Shown: positions 1 to 7,921 of the stretch, one piece after another
Layout: the number at the start of each line of letters is the position of its first letter
Numbering within the stretch: position 1 is the first letter of the stretch
DNA from: Qipengyuania sp.
Lineage (GTDB): Bacteria > Pseudomonadota > Alphaproteobacteria > Sphingomonadales > Sphingomonadaceae
Assembly (NCBI GenBank): GCA_019745075.1
Contig: JAIETR010000005.1
Span: forward strand, 53,889-117,888
Direction: 5' to 3'
Length of the DNA: 64,000 nucleotides
Notes under the pieces: model-generated
Told to the model about the DNA's origin: nothing
What the model saw: the letters and a program-made list of their open reading frames with translations, nothing else
Database searches by the model: none
Program-made: the position numbers and the translations under genes

Positions 1-1
1 C

Positions 2-268
2 GTATGGAAGATCGGCCGCCTCGGCTATTTTCCCCACTGGCACGGCAGCTTCGAGGAAGGCTGGGCCAGGACGCCGATCGATTTCATCCCGATGGCGACC
101 AGGGACCAGCTCTATCCCGGCGATCCGCTCGGCCCCGACGCGCTGCTCGAGCCGATGCCGCGGCTGTGGCCCGCGACCGACACCGTGCCCTTCCCCTATC
201 CGCATCCGGTGACGGGCGAGGCAATCGTGCTCGACAACAGCCGGGCGCGCGAAGGCTTCAAGGATTGA
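2..268 (+). CDS. C-terminal end of an unidentified protein (5' end outside window)
   Basis: An open frame enters from the left edge and stops at TGA 266-268, giving about 88 residues. It begins VWKIGRLGYFPHWHG and ends SRAREGFKD; it is rich in Trp, Pro and aromatic residues and has no membrane segment. The composition looks like a genuine folded C-terminus. I do not recognise the family with certainty. The next gene on the same strand is a SnoaL-like protein, so a catabolic context is plausible. The frame choice is supported by amino-acid composition only. Confidence 0.6.
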   Translation, partial: VWKIGRLGYFPHWHGSFEEGWARTPIDFIPMATRDQLYPGDPLGPDALLEPMPRLWPATDTVPFPYPHPVTGEAIVLDNSRAREGFKD

Positions 269-285
269 ATGGGATGCTCGCAAAG

Positions 286-390
286 CCCCTCCCCTTCAGG
301 GGAGGGGTTGGGGTGGGGCCTGTCCCCGCGGCCTTGCGCCTTGTCTCGATCACAGCCCCCACCTCCATCCCCTCCCCTTCAGGGGAGGGG
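286..390. repeat. Pair of inverted palindromic repeats (BIME-like)
   Basis: The 22-bp palindrome with arms CCCCTCCCC and GGGGAGGGG occurs twice, at 286-307 and 369-390. The first is followed by TTGGGGTGGGG and the second is preceded by the reverse complement-like CCCCCACCTCC, so the two units face each other. This is the arrangement of bacterial interspersed mosaic elements, and this C/G-rich unit is common between genes in sphingomonads. It fills the gap before the SnoaL-like gene and ends 2 bp before its start codon. Confidence 0.8.
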
Positions 391-392
391 CG

Positions 393-785
393 ATGAACCT
401 CGACCGCCTCCTCGCCGAACGCGAGATCGAGCGGATGATCGTCGATTACGCCGCCGCCAGCGACGCCGGCGAGTGGGGCAGGGTCGCGGCGATGTATGCC
501 GAGGAGGGGCGGATGAACCGGCCCACCGCGCCCGACGTTTTCGTCGAGGGGCGCGCGGCAATCCTCGCCGCCTTCGAGGCGCGGCCCGCGCGGGTCTCGC
601 GTCATATCGTCGCCAATATCCAGGTCGATGTCGCAGGAGATGAAGCCTCGGCAACCAGCCAGATCCTGCTGTTCACCGCCGCCGGGCAGCCGCCGCTGGT
701 CGGAAGCTACCAGGACCGGCTGGTCCGCACGCCCGAGGGCTGGCGGTTCGTCGAGCGGCGCGGCAGCCTGGACTTCGCGCAGTGA
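393..785 (+). CDS. SnoaL-like / nuclear transport factor 2 family protein
   Basis: 130 residues. The N-terminal helix motif LLAEREIERMIVDYAAASDAGEW is followed by an A-x-MYAEEGRM strand and a C-terminal EGWRFVERRGSLDF strand, which is the layout of the SnoaL-like/NTF2 fold used by small polyketide cyclases, dehydratases and many proteins of unknown role. The length is typical. The ATG lies just after a palindromic repeat, so no good ribosome-binding site is visible. The stop overlaps a GTG start for the next, truncated frame (GTGA). Substrate unknown. Confidence 0.75.
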   Translation: MNLDRLLAEREIERMIVDYAAASDAGEWGRVAAMYAEEGRMNRPTAPDVFVEGRAAILAAFEARPARVSRHIVANIQVDVAGDEASATSQILLFTAAGQPPLVGSYQDRLVRTPEGWRFVERRGSLDFAQ

Positions 786-937
786 GCGAGGCTGGCGCAT
801 CCGTCACCGCCCGGATCGACTATCTGGTGCCGACCAGCAGGATCAACCGCCGCTTCTGGGCGTACAATACCGGCCAGTACGCACCCCACGAGATGGTCAT
901 CCGCAACGCGCGGCTCGGCGGGCCAGGGTTTTCCTTT
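782..937 (+). pseudogene. Truncated gene cut by a palindromic repeat; possible CmcJ-like remnant
   Basis: A GTG overlapping the previous stop opens a frame encoding about 52 sensible residues (RIDYLVPTSRINRRFW, then PHEMVIRNARLGG). The frame then runs into a 113-bp palindromic repeat and continues only as low-quality open frame antisense to the next gene. The segment IRNAR resembles the IADAR segment in the N-terminal part of the CmcJ-family protein encoded at 1082-1885, so this may be the N-terminus of a paralogue destroyed by the repeat. The family assignment is an inference; truncation at the repeat is visible. Confidence 0.5.
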
Positions 938-1050
938 CCGTTCGTGCTGAGGAGGGCCCGAAATCGCAGATTGAGGGCCCGTCTCGAAGCACTGCGCGAG
1001 CCCTTCGAGACGCCTCAGCCTGCGGCTTCGCCTCCTCAGGACGAAACGGA
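938..1050. repeat. Sphingomonad-type long palindromic intergenic repeat
   Basis: The outer arms TTCCGTTCGTGCTGAGGA (938-955) and TCCTCAGGACGAAACGGAA (1033-1050) are imperfect inverted repeats; between them lies GAAGCACTGCGCGAGCCCTT and further partial inversions. Elements of the form CGTCCTGAGGA...TCTCGAA are abundant in sphingomonad genomes. It sits at the 3' end of the truncated frame before it and 31 bp from the stop of the convergent CmcJ-type gene. Confidence 0.75.
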
Positions 1051-1081
1051 AGGGAGAGATTTTGCCGCAGCGGTGAGGGAA

Positions 1082-1885
1082 TCAGGCGAACCAGTAGGCC
1101 ACGGCGCGCATCTCGATGCTGGCGCGCGGCGGGGCGCCGGCCGGCACGTTCGGGTCATCGAATGCGACGTGCGGGACGACATTGCCGAATTCCGAATCGC
1201 TGCTCTTGAACACGATCGCTTCGTCGCGCGTCATGTCCGAGAACCAGTACCAGCGGTGGCCGGGATTGTGCGCCACCAGCCAGCTCTCGAAGCTCCATTC
1301 GGGCGCGCCGCCGGGCGGGTCGAAGATCGCGTCGGCGCTCAGCAAATCCGCCTCGGCGACCGAGCGCGCGTCGCACAGCGCCAGCGGGACATCCTGCGGC
1401 GCGCCGCTGAAGGCTCGCCAGACGTTGTAATGGGCGTAGCGCGCGATCTTGCGGCCCTCGGGCATGCTCCTGGCCGCAAAGCCGGCCGAGGTCGCGGCGG
1501 TGGCGTCGATGTGAGCGAAGCGCGCGGGGTGCGAATTGTCGAGGCTGCCGGCGCGGCCCGAAGCCTCGGAAAATCGCAGCACGCCGGGAGAGGCGACGAT
1601 CGCCTCGTCTGCGCCGGTCACCCGTTTGAGCAACGCGACGATTTCCTCGGGATGCTTCACCGCGACCTCGGCCTTGTCGGTGAAATCATGCACGCCGCTC
1701 ACATGCGGAACACATATGAAGCCCTCGCGATCGAGCGATTGATCGGAACCTCGGGCGTCCGCGATCGGCATCGGATAGGGCGCCACCACCACCGTGTCCC
1801 GACTGTGGTCGTTGGCATGATAGCGCTGCCGGAATTCGGTCCGCGCTGCATAGGCGATCGGCGCCTCGATCGCCCTATCCGGCAT
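1082..1885 (-). CDS. CmcJ/NvfI (AsaB-like) family oxidoreductase
   Basis: 267 residues. Recognisable family features are the N-terminal IADARG...LDREGF segment, the HYNVWRAFSGAPQDVPLALCDARSV core, and the DMTRDEAIVFKSSDSE...PHVAFDDP C-terminal part; these recur in CmcJ, AsaB and GA4-desaturase-like proteins, which include cephamycin 7-alpha-methoxylation components and fungal hydroxylase/desaturase proteins. The H-x-A-F-D-D-P region near residue 240 is the conserved end block. The start overlaps the fdsD stop by 11 bp, so it may be co-transcribed with the formate dehydrogenase genes, though no functional link is obvious. Substrate unknown. Confidence 0.75.
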   Translation of the reverse strand: MPDRAIEAPIAYAARTEFRQRYHANDHSRDTVVVAPYPMPIADARGSDQSLDREGFICVPHVSGVHDFTDKAEVAVKHPEEIVALLKRVTGADEAIVASPGVLRFSEASGRAGSLDNSHPARFAHIDATAATSAGFAARSMPEGRKIARYAHYNVWRAFSGAPQDVPLALCDARSVAEADLLSADAIFDPPGGAPEWSFESWLVAHNPGHRWYWFSDMTRDEAIVFKSSDSEFGNVVPHVAFDDPNVPAGAPPRASIEMRAVAYWFA

Positions 1886-2159
1886 CTGAGCCTCCGCTTT
1901 CGTGCGCCGCGTTGAATTCGGTGGCGCGAGTCTGCGGCGGCGGCTCGTTGCCAGTCGCCAGCAACCGCAGCGCCCGCTCCGCGACCGGAGAAAAGTCTGC
2001 CCCGCCTAGCAGATCGGCGGAGATCGCCCGCAGGCGCGGGTCCCAGAAATGCGCGATGTGATCGGCCGTGGCGAGCGCCGCGTGCTCCTCGTCGAGATGG
2101 GCGAAATTGCGTGCGATCTGGTTCGCCATCCGGACCACCGACTGGGCCGTGCCGCTCAT
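1875..2159 (-). CDS. fdsD: NAD-dependent formate dehydrogenase, delta subunit
   Basis: 94 residues with the FdsD pattern RMANQIARNFAHL near the N-terminus, an IAHFWDPRLRA block in the middle and a C-terminal ALRLLATG segment. FdsD is a small cytoplasmic accessory subunit of the molybdenum-containing FdsABG formate dehydrogenase, needed for assembly or stability. Its ATG overlaps the fdsA stop (4 bp, ATGA), placing it last in a translationally coupled fdsG-B-A-D set. The fdsC/fdhD gene normally found between fdsA and fdsD in this operon type is missing here. Confidence 0.88.
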   Translation of the reverse strand: MSGTAQSVVRMANQIARNFAHLDEEHAALATADHIAHFWDPRLRAISADLLGGADFSPVAERALRLLATGNEPPPQTRATEFNAAHESGGSDAG

Positions 2160-4999
2160 CCGGCCGCCTCGGCCTCGATCCGCCGGCTGCGCTCGGTCAA
2201 CTCGGTATAGTCCTCCTGCCAGTCGCTCGGGCCGTTGCTCGGCGTCACCTGCACCGCGGTAACCTTGTATTCGGGGCAGTTGGTGGCCCAGTCGCTGAAC
2301 TCGGTGGTGACGACATTGGCCTGCGTGGCAGGGTGGTGGAAGGTGGTGTAGACCACGCCCGGCGCGACCCGGTCGGTGACCTTGACCCGCAGCGTGGTCT
2401 CGCCCGTGCGGCTGGCGAGGCGGCTCCAGTCGCCGCTCTTGAGGCCGCGGTTCTCGGCATCGACGGGGTGCATTTCGAGCAGGTCCTCGGGATGCCACAC
2501 GGCGTTGGCGGTGCGCCGCGTTTGCGAGCCGACATTGTACTGGCTGAGGGTGCGCCCGGTGGTCAGCAGCAGCGGATAGCGCGGACCGGTGCGCTCGTCG
2601 GTGGGGACGTATTCGGTGACCACGAACTTGCCCTTCCCGCGCACGAAAGCGTCCACGTGCATGACCGGCGCGCCATCGGGGAACCGGTCGTTGACCGGCC
2701 ATTGCAGCGATCCCGCCCGCTCCAGCCGCTCCCAGCTCACGCCCGCGAAACTTGGGGTCAGCCGCGCAATCTCGGCGAGTATCTCGCTGGCATGGCCGTA
2801 GCTCCAGTCGAGCCCCATTGCCCGCGCCAATGCCTGGGTGACCTGCCAATCCTCCATCCCATTGGCCGGCTCCATCACCTTCCGCACGGGCTGGATGCGC
2901 CGTTCGGCATTGGTGAAGGTGCCGTCCTTCTCGAGGAAGGTGCTGCCCGGCAGGAAGACATGCGCGTAGTTGGCGGTTTCGTTCAGGAACAGGTCGTGGA
3001 CGATCACGCAGTCCATCGCCGCCAGCCCCGCCGCGACATGCTGCGTGTTGGGGTCGGACTGGAGGATGTCCTCGCCCTGGATGTAGATGCCGCGAAACGC
3101 CCCGTCGATCGCGGCATCGAGCATGTTGGGGATGCGCAGCCCCGGCTCGCTGTCGAGCGGGACGCCCCAGTCGGCCTCGAACAGCGCGCGCGTCTCGGCG
3201 TCGGAGATGTGGCGGTAGCCCGACAGCTCGTGCGGAAAGCTGCCCATGTCGCAGGCGCCCTGGACATTGTTCTGGCCGCGCAGCGGGTTCACCCCCACCC
3301 CCGGCCGCCCGATGTTGCCCGTCGCCATCGCGAGGTTGGCGATCGCCATTACCGTGCTGGAGCCCTGCGAATGCTCGGTGACGCCGAGTCCGTAGTAGAT
3401 CGCGCCGTTGCCGCCGGTCGCGAACAGCCGCGCCGCGCCGCGCAGATCGGCGGCGGGCACGCGGGTGACCGCCTCCAGGGTCTCGGGCGAATGGCGCTCG
3501 CCGGCAACGAACCGCGCCCAATCCTGGTATTCGTCCCAATCGCAGCGTGCGCGAACGAAGGTCTCGTCCGCGAGTCCCTCGGTGACGATGACATGCGCCA
3601 GCGCGGTCAGCACCGCGACATTGGTGCCCGGCTGAAGCGGCAGGTGAAAGGCCGCCTCGACATGCGGGGAACGCACGAGATCGATGCGGCGCGGATCGAT
3701 CACGATCAGCCGCGCGCCCTGCCTGAGCCGCTTTTTGAGCCGGCTGGCGAAGACCGGGTGCCCGTCGGTGGGATTGGCGCCGATCACGATCACGACATCG
3801 CTATGCTCGACGCTGTCGAAATCCTGCGTCCCCGCGCTGGTGCCAAAGGTGGTCTTGAGCCCGTAGCCGGTGGGCGAATGGCACACCCGGGCGCAGGTAT
3901 CGACATTGTTGGTCCCGAACCCGGCGCGGACCAGCTTCTGGACCAGGAAGGTCTCCTCATTGGTGCACCGGCTGCTGGTGATGCCCCCCAGCGCGCGCGG
4001 CCCGCTCTCGGCCCTGATCCGGTTCAATCGCTCCGCCGCGAACCCCAGTGCTTCGTCCCAGCCCACCTCACGCCAGGGCCGGTCGATGCTCTCGCGGATC
4101 ATCGGTGTGGTGACGCGGTCCCGGTGGTTGGCGTATCCCCAGGCGAAGCGGCCCTTGACGCAGCTATGCCCGCGGTTGGCCTTGCCGTCCTTCCACGGCA
4201 CCATCCGCACCAGCTGCTCGCCGCGCATTTCCGCGCGGAACGTGCAGCCGACGCCGCAATAGGCGCAGGTGGTGACCACCGCGCGTTCGGGTTTGCCGAT
4301 CTCGACTACCGCCTTTTCCATCAGCGCCGCGGTCGGGCAGGCCTGCACGCAGGCGCCGCAGCTCACGCAGTCGCTGGCCATGAAATCGTCGCCCGCCTGC
4401 CCGGCGCTGACGGCGGAGCCGAACCCACGCCCGTCGATCGTCAGCGCGAAAGTGCCCTGCACCTCGTCGCAGGCGCGCACGCAACGGCTGCAGACGATGC
4501 ATTTGTCCGGCGCGAAGGCGAAATAGGGGTTGGAAAAATCGGTCGCGCTACCGAGGTGGTTGGCGCCCTCGTAACCGTAGCGCACGTCGCGCAAGCCTAC
4601 CGCCGCGGCCTCGTCCTGCAGCTCGCAATCGTTGTTGGCGCTGCAGGTCAGGCAATCGAGCGGGTGATCGGAGATATAGAGCTCCATCACGCCGCGCCGC
4701 AGCCGGGCGAGCCGCCCGGACTGGGTAACGACCGCCATTCCTTCCTCGACCGGCGTGGTGCAGCTCGCGGGCGTGCCGCGCCGCCCCTCGATCTCGACCA
4801 GGCACAGCCGGCAAGACCCGAACGCCTGCATGTTGTCGGTGGCGCAGAGCCTGGGAATGTGGCCGCCGGCCTCGCTGGCGGCGCGCATCACGCTGGTCCC
4901 GGCGGGAACGGTGACGCTGCGGCCGTCGATGGTGAGTGTGACCTGCTCCTCCGCTGGCGAAGGCGGCGTGCCGAAATCGGCCTGGCGCTCAAATCCCAT
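2156..4999 (-). CDS. fdsA: NAD-dependent formate dehydrogenase, alpha (catalytic) subunit
   Basis: 947 residues. In order: an N-terminal [2Fe-2S] NuoG-like domain (IDGRSVTVPAG, then C-R-L-C), the CSANNDCELQ cluster region near 110, two [4Fe-4S] motifs (CIVCSRCVRAC near 170 and CVSCGACVQAC near 215), a further CAYCGVGC motif near 250, and the bis-MGD molybdopterin domain. The probable Mo-ligand cysteine is in DTCARVCHSPTG; there is no in-frame TGA, so this is a Cys rather than a selenocysteine enzyme. It oxidises formate to CO2 and passes electrons through FdsG/FdsB to NAD+. It overlaps fdsB by 11 bp and fdsD by 4 bp. Confidence 0.95.
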   Translation of the reverse strand: MGFERQADFGTPPSPAEEQVTLTIDGRSVTVPAGTSVMRAASEAGGHIPRLCATDNMQAFGSCRLCLVEIEGRRGTPASCTTPVEEGMAVVTQSGRLARLRRGVMELYISDHPLDCLTCSANNDCELQDEAAAVGLRDVRYGYEGANHLGSATDFSNPYFAFAPDKCIVCSRCVRACDEVQGTFALTIDGRGFGSAVSAGQAGDDFMASDCVSCGACVQACPTAALMEKAVVEIGKPERAVVTTCAYCGVGCTFRAEMRGEQLVRMVPWKDGKANRGHSCVKGRFAWGYANHRDRVTTPMIRESIDRPWREVGWDEALGFAAERLNRIRAESGPRALGGITSSRCTNEETFLVQKLVRAGFGTNNVDTCARVCHSPTGYGLKTTFGTSAGTQDFDSVEHSDVVIVIGANPTDGHPVFASRLKKRLRQGARLIVIDPRRIDLVRSPHVEAAFHLPLQPGTNVAVLTALAHVIVTEGLADETFVRARCDWDEYQDWARFVAGERHSPETLEAVTRVPAADLRGAARLFATGGNGAIYYGLGVTEHSQGSSTVMAIANLAMATGNIGRPGVGVNPLRGQNNVQGACDMGSFPHELSGYRHISDAETRALFEADWGVPLDSEPGLRIPNMLDAAIDGAFRGIYIQGEDILQSDPNTQHVAAGLAAMDCVIVHDLFLNETANYAHVFLPGSTFLEKDGTFTNAERRIQPVRKVMEPANGMEDWQVTQALARAMGLDWSYGHASEILAEIARLTPSFAGVSWERLERAGSLQWPVNDRFPDGAPVMHVDAFVRGKGKFVVTEYVPTDERTGPRYPLLLTTGRTLSQYNVGSQTRRTANAVWHPEDLLEMHPVDAENRGLKSGDWSRLASRTGETTLRVKVTDRVAPGVVYTTFHHPATQANVVTTEFSDWATNCPEYKVTAVQVTPSNGPSDWQEDYTELTERSRRIEAEAAG

Positions 5000-6548
5000 G
5001 AGTTTGCTCCGCCATCCCCTTACCAGATTGTGGCGCGAGGCCGAAATCCTCTGGCCAATGCTTCAGCGCGCTCAGCACTGGAAAGGGCGTGAACCCGCCC
5101 AATGCGCAGAGCGAGCCGTAGGTCATGGTCTCGCACAGGTCTTCGAGCAGCGTCACCTCCTCGGCCTGGCTACGCCCGGTCTTCCGCGAATTGTGCATTT
5201 GCGGCGCGCATTCGAGCCCCTCCGGGCTCCGACCGCCCGCGCGGATGCGATCGATGACCGCGACCCCGCGCACCGCGCCGATCCGGCAGGGGGTACATTT
5301 GCCGCAGCTTTCGGCGGCGCAGAATTGCATCGCGAAGCGCGCCATCGCGCCCATGTCGGTCCTGTCGTCGAAGACGGTGATCCCGCCATGCCCGATCAGC
5401 GCGTCGGCCGCGGTGTAGCTTTCGTAGTCGAAGGCGATGTCGAACTGATCGGGATGGAGGTAGGCGCCGAGCGGCCCGCCCACCTGCACCGCCTTGACCG
5501 GGCGCCCCGAGGCCGTTCCCCCGCCGATGCCATGGACCAACTCGTCGAGCGTGACGCCGAAGGCGGTCTCGTAAAGTCCGCCGTGCCTGATGTTGCCCGC
5601 GAGCTGGATCGGCATCGTGCCCCTGCTGCGCGCGAAGCCGAGCCCGCCGTAGTGCCCTGCCCCGCCCTCGGCGAGGATATGCGGCATAGCGGCAAGCGTG
5701 AGCACATTGTTGACCACCGTGGGGCAACCGAACAGCCCGGCGATGGCGGGGAGCGGCGGCTTGGCGCGAACCTCGCCGCGTCTGCCTTCGAGCGAGTTGA
5801 GGAGCGAGGTTTCCTCGCCGCAGATATAGGCCCCAGCCCCAACGCGGACCTCGATTTCGAACGGCGAGATACGGGGCGCGGCGAGCGGGATCGCGGCTTC
5901 GAGCTTGCGGATCGCATCGGGGTATTCGCCGCGGACGTAGATATAGCCCCGCTGCGCGCCCACCGCCAGCGCGGCGATGGCCATGCCCTCGATCAGCGCG
6001 AAGGGATCCCCCTCCATCAGCATCCTGTCGGCGAAGGTGCCGCTGTCTCCCTCGTCGGCGTTGCAGACGATGTATTTGCGGGCGCCGGGGGTGTCGGCAA
6101 CCGTGCGCCATTTGATTCCCGCCGGGAAGCCCGCCCCGCCGCGCCCGCGCAGCCCGGAGGCGATGACTTCCTCGACAACCGTCGCCGGTCCGATCGCCCT
6201 GGCGCGTTCGAGCGCGGCCCAGCCCCCGGTCGCGGCAAAGTCCGCGAGGCTCAGCGGCCGCGTCTTCCCGGCGCGCGCGAACGTCAGCCGCTGCTGGTCC
6301 GCCATAAATGGGTGATCGGCAATGCGGTCGATTGCCTTGTCGCAGGTTCCGTCGAGAATGGCCGCGACATCGTCGGCAGTCACCGGGCCCCAGCCCTCTC
6401 CCTCGATCTCGACCAGGGGTTCGAGCCAGTGCATGCCCCAGCTGGAGACCCTCTCGACCGTGGCGCCGCGCCGTGCGAATTCGGCCGCCACCGCGTCCGC
6501 GCCGCAGGCGCGCGCCAGCGCGTCGTCGGAGATGCGGACCGTCCTCAT
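4989..6548 (-). CDS. fdsB: NAD-dependent formate dehydrogenase, beta (NADH/FMN) subunit
   Basis: 519 residues from ATG 6548. A short thioredoxin-like N-terminal section is followed by a NuoF-like flavoprotein: GRGGAGFPAGIKW (FMN site, about 165-180), CNADEGDSGTFADR, and a C-terminal [4Fe-4S] motif ESCGKCTPCRIG. It accepts electrons from FdsA/FdsG and reduces NAD+. I chose the ATG that overlaps the fdsG stop (ATGA) because the residues encoded further upstream are arginine/proline-rich antisense-type sequence without homology. Confidence 0.94.
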   Translation of the reverse strand: MRTVRISDDALARACGADAVAAEFARRGATVERVSSWGMHWLEPLVEIEGEGWGPVTADDVAAILDGTCDKAIDRIADHPFMADQQRLTFARAGKTRPLSLADFAATGGWAALERARAIGPATVVEEVIASGLRGRGGAGFPAGIKWRTVADTPGARKYIVCNADEGDSGTFADRMLMEGDPFALIEGMAIAALAVGAQRGYIYVRGEYPDAIRKLEAAIPLAAPRISPFEIEVRVGAGAYICGEETSLLNSLEGRRGEVRAKPPLPAIAGLFGCPTVVNNVLTLAAMPHILAEGGAGHYGGLGFARSRGTMPIQLAGNIRHGGLYETAFGVTLDELVHGIGGGTASGRPVKAVQVGGPLGAYLHPDQFDIAFDYESYTAADALIGHGGITVFDDRTDMGAMARFAMQFCAAESCGKCTPCRIGAVRGVAVIDRIRAGGRSPEGLECAPQMHNSRKTGRSQAEEVTLLEDLCETMTYGSLCALGGFTPFPVLSALKHWPEDFGLAPQSGKGMAEQTHGI

Positions 6549-6967
6549 GCGGCCTCGATCAGGCGGCGCAGGCCCTCGGCGTCGAGCCGGGCATGGAGCG
6601 CATCGCCCACCCGCGCGCTCGGTCCGACACTGCACAGCCCCAGGCAATAGACCGTCCTCAGCAGCACTCGCTCCCCCGCCGCCGCTTGCGCCCCGGAAAT
6701 GAGCGCCTCGACCCCGCGCGCCTGGCAGGCCTCGGCGCGGCAGATCTGCACCTCGGGCCTTGGGTCGCGCTCAGCCGCGAAGTCGTGGTAGAAGCCGACC
6801 ACGCCATGCACTTCGGCGCGGCTCAGGTTGAGCGCCAGCGCGATTGCCGCCTCGCTGGCCGGACTGACGCAACCGAAGGCGACCTGCACGTCGCGCAGGA
6901 TCGGCAGCAGCGCCCCTTCGCGGCCCAGGTGGCGCGCCAGGATGTCGTCGAGATCGGCCCCGGCCAT
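6545..6967 (-). CDS. fdsG: NAD-dependent formate dehydrogenase, gamma subunit
   Basis: 140 residues, NuoE-like thioredoxin-fold [2Fe-2S] protein. The N-terminal helical part (LLPILRDVQVAFGCV, AEVHGVVGFYHDF) and the cluster cysteines in ICRAEACQARG and VYCLGLC fit FdsG. It is the first gene of the minus-strand fds set and is divergent from the LigE-like gene. Electron relay between FdsA and FdsB is known for the family. The promoter must lie in the 117 bp to 7084. Confidence 0.93.
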   Translation of the reverse strand: MAGADLDDILARHLGREGALLPILRDVQVAFGCVSPASEAAIALALNLSRAEVHGVVGFYHDFAAERDPRPEVQICRAEACQARGVEALISGAQAAAGERVLLRTVYCLGLCSVGPSARVGDALHARLDAEGLRRLIEAA

Positions 6968-7032
6968 GATCGCTTGTGCTACCTCTTCCCGCTCCCAGAT
7001 GAAACCTTTGCCCTTGCCGTGGCAAGCGGAAA

Positions 7033-7051
7033 TTGTAAGTGTTACCTACAA
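7033..7051. promoter_or_regulatory. Near-palindromic operator candidate upstream of the LigE-like gene
   Basis: TTGTAAGTGTTACCTACAA has 7 of 9 symmetric positions matched (TTGTA outermost). It lies 33 bp before the start codon of the glutathione transferase gene, a position where a TetR- or MarR-type repressor could block transcription. No regulator gene is adjacent, so the protein that would bind is unknown. Confidence 0.45.
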
Positions 7052-7084
7052 ATCAGGAGCAACCCGGACCGGAGGATGCCCGCG

Positions 7085-7921
7085 ATGGCGCCGAACAACA
7101 CGATCACCTTCTTCGATCTCCAGCACGCCAGCGGCTGCACCACCAGCCCCTTCGTGTGGGCGACGAAATATGCGCTCAAGCACAAGGGCTTCGACCTCGA
7201 CGTTATCGATGGCGGCTTCACCGGCATCCCGGAACGCACCGGCGGGCGCAGCGAGCGGCTGCCGGTTATCGTCGACGATGGCGAATGGGTGCTCGATAGC
7301 TGGCTGATCGCCGAATATCTCGACGACAAATATCCCGACCGTCCCACGCTGATCGGCGATCCATCGGTCAAGCCGCTCACCCAGTTCCTCGAAACCTGGC
7401 TGTGGCAGACCGTGGTCGGCCCCTGGGCGCGGGCTTTCGCGGTGCAATACCGCGACCGCTGCAAGCCCGAGGACATCGGTTACATCGTCGAATCGCGCCA
7501 GCGGATGTGGGGCGCGCCGATGGAGGAACTCGTGAAGGGCCGCGAGGAGGTGTTCCCCCAGGTGCTTCCCAGGCTCGACCTGCTGCGCAACATCATGAAG
7601 GACAGGAAGTGGCTCGGCGGCGACACGCCGAGCTACGCCGATTACCGGGCGCTGTGCGTGTTCCTGTGGGCGGCCAGCGTCGCGGACACGCCGCCGCTGA
7701 CCGAGGACGAGCCACTGCGCGACTGGATCGAGCGGGGTTTCGATCTTTACGGCGGGCTGGGACGCACCCCCGGTATGAGCCCGCTGTTCGGCCTCGAGCT
7801 GAGAGAGGGCGATCCCGAGCCCTTCGCCAAGGGCCCCACGCTGGTCAGCGGCCTGGTCAGCCGCAACACCGGCCCGCAGTCGACTGCCGCCGAAACGGCG
7901 AAGATCGCGGGCAAGGCATGA
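7085..7921 (+). CDS. LigE-like glutathione S-transferase (beta-etherase family)
   Basis: 278 residues. The N-terminal thioredoxin-like half contains NTITFFDLQHASGCTTSPFVW, KYALKHKGFDLD, GGFTGIPERTGGRSERLPVIVDDG and LDSWLIAEYLDDKYPDRP, a pattern very close to what I recall for Sphingobium LigE/LigP, which cleave beta-aryl ether bonds of lignin dimers with glutathione. The C-terminal helical domain includes WLGGDTPSYADYRAL and DPLFGLELREGDPEPF-type sequence. The start at 7085 is preferred over 7076 because GGAGG (7071-7075) is 9 bp upstream of it and MAPNNTITFFDLQ matches the family N-terminus. The stop overlaps the next start (ATGA). Whether it is a true etherase is inferred. Confidence 0.85.
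   Translation: MAPNNTITFFDLQHASGCTTSPFVWATKYALKHKGFDLDVIDGGFTGIPERTGGRSERLPVIVDDGEWVLDSWLIAEYLDDKYPDRPTLIGDPSVKPLTQFLETWLWQTVVGPWARAFAVQYRDRCKPEDIGYIVESRQRMWGAPMEELVKGREEVFPQVLPRLDLLRNIMKDRKWLGGDTPSYADYRALCVFLWAASVADTPPLTEDEPLRDWIERGFDLYGGLGRTPGMSPLFGLELREGDPEPFAKGPTLVSGLVSRNTGPQSTAAETAKIAGKA

Noticed and set aside
2111..5092. Very long open frame antisense to fdsA
   Set aside because: It is the reverse of a strongly conserved gene; the translation is Arg/Gly/Ala-rich without family motifs, as expected from GC-rich codon bias.
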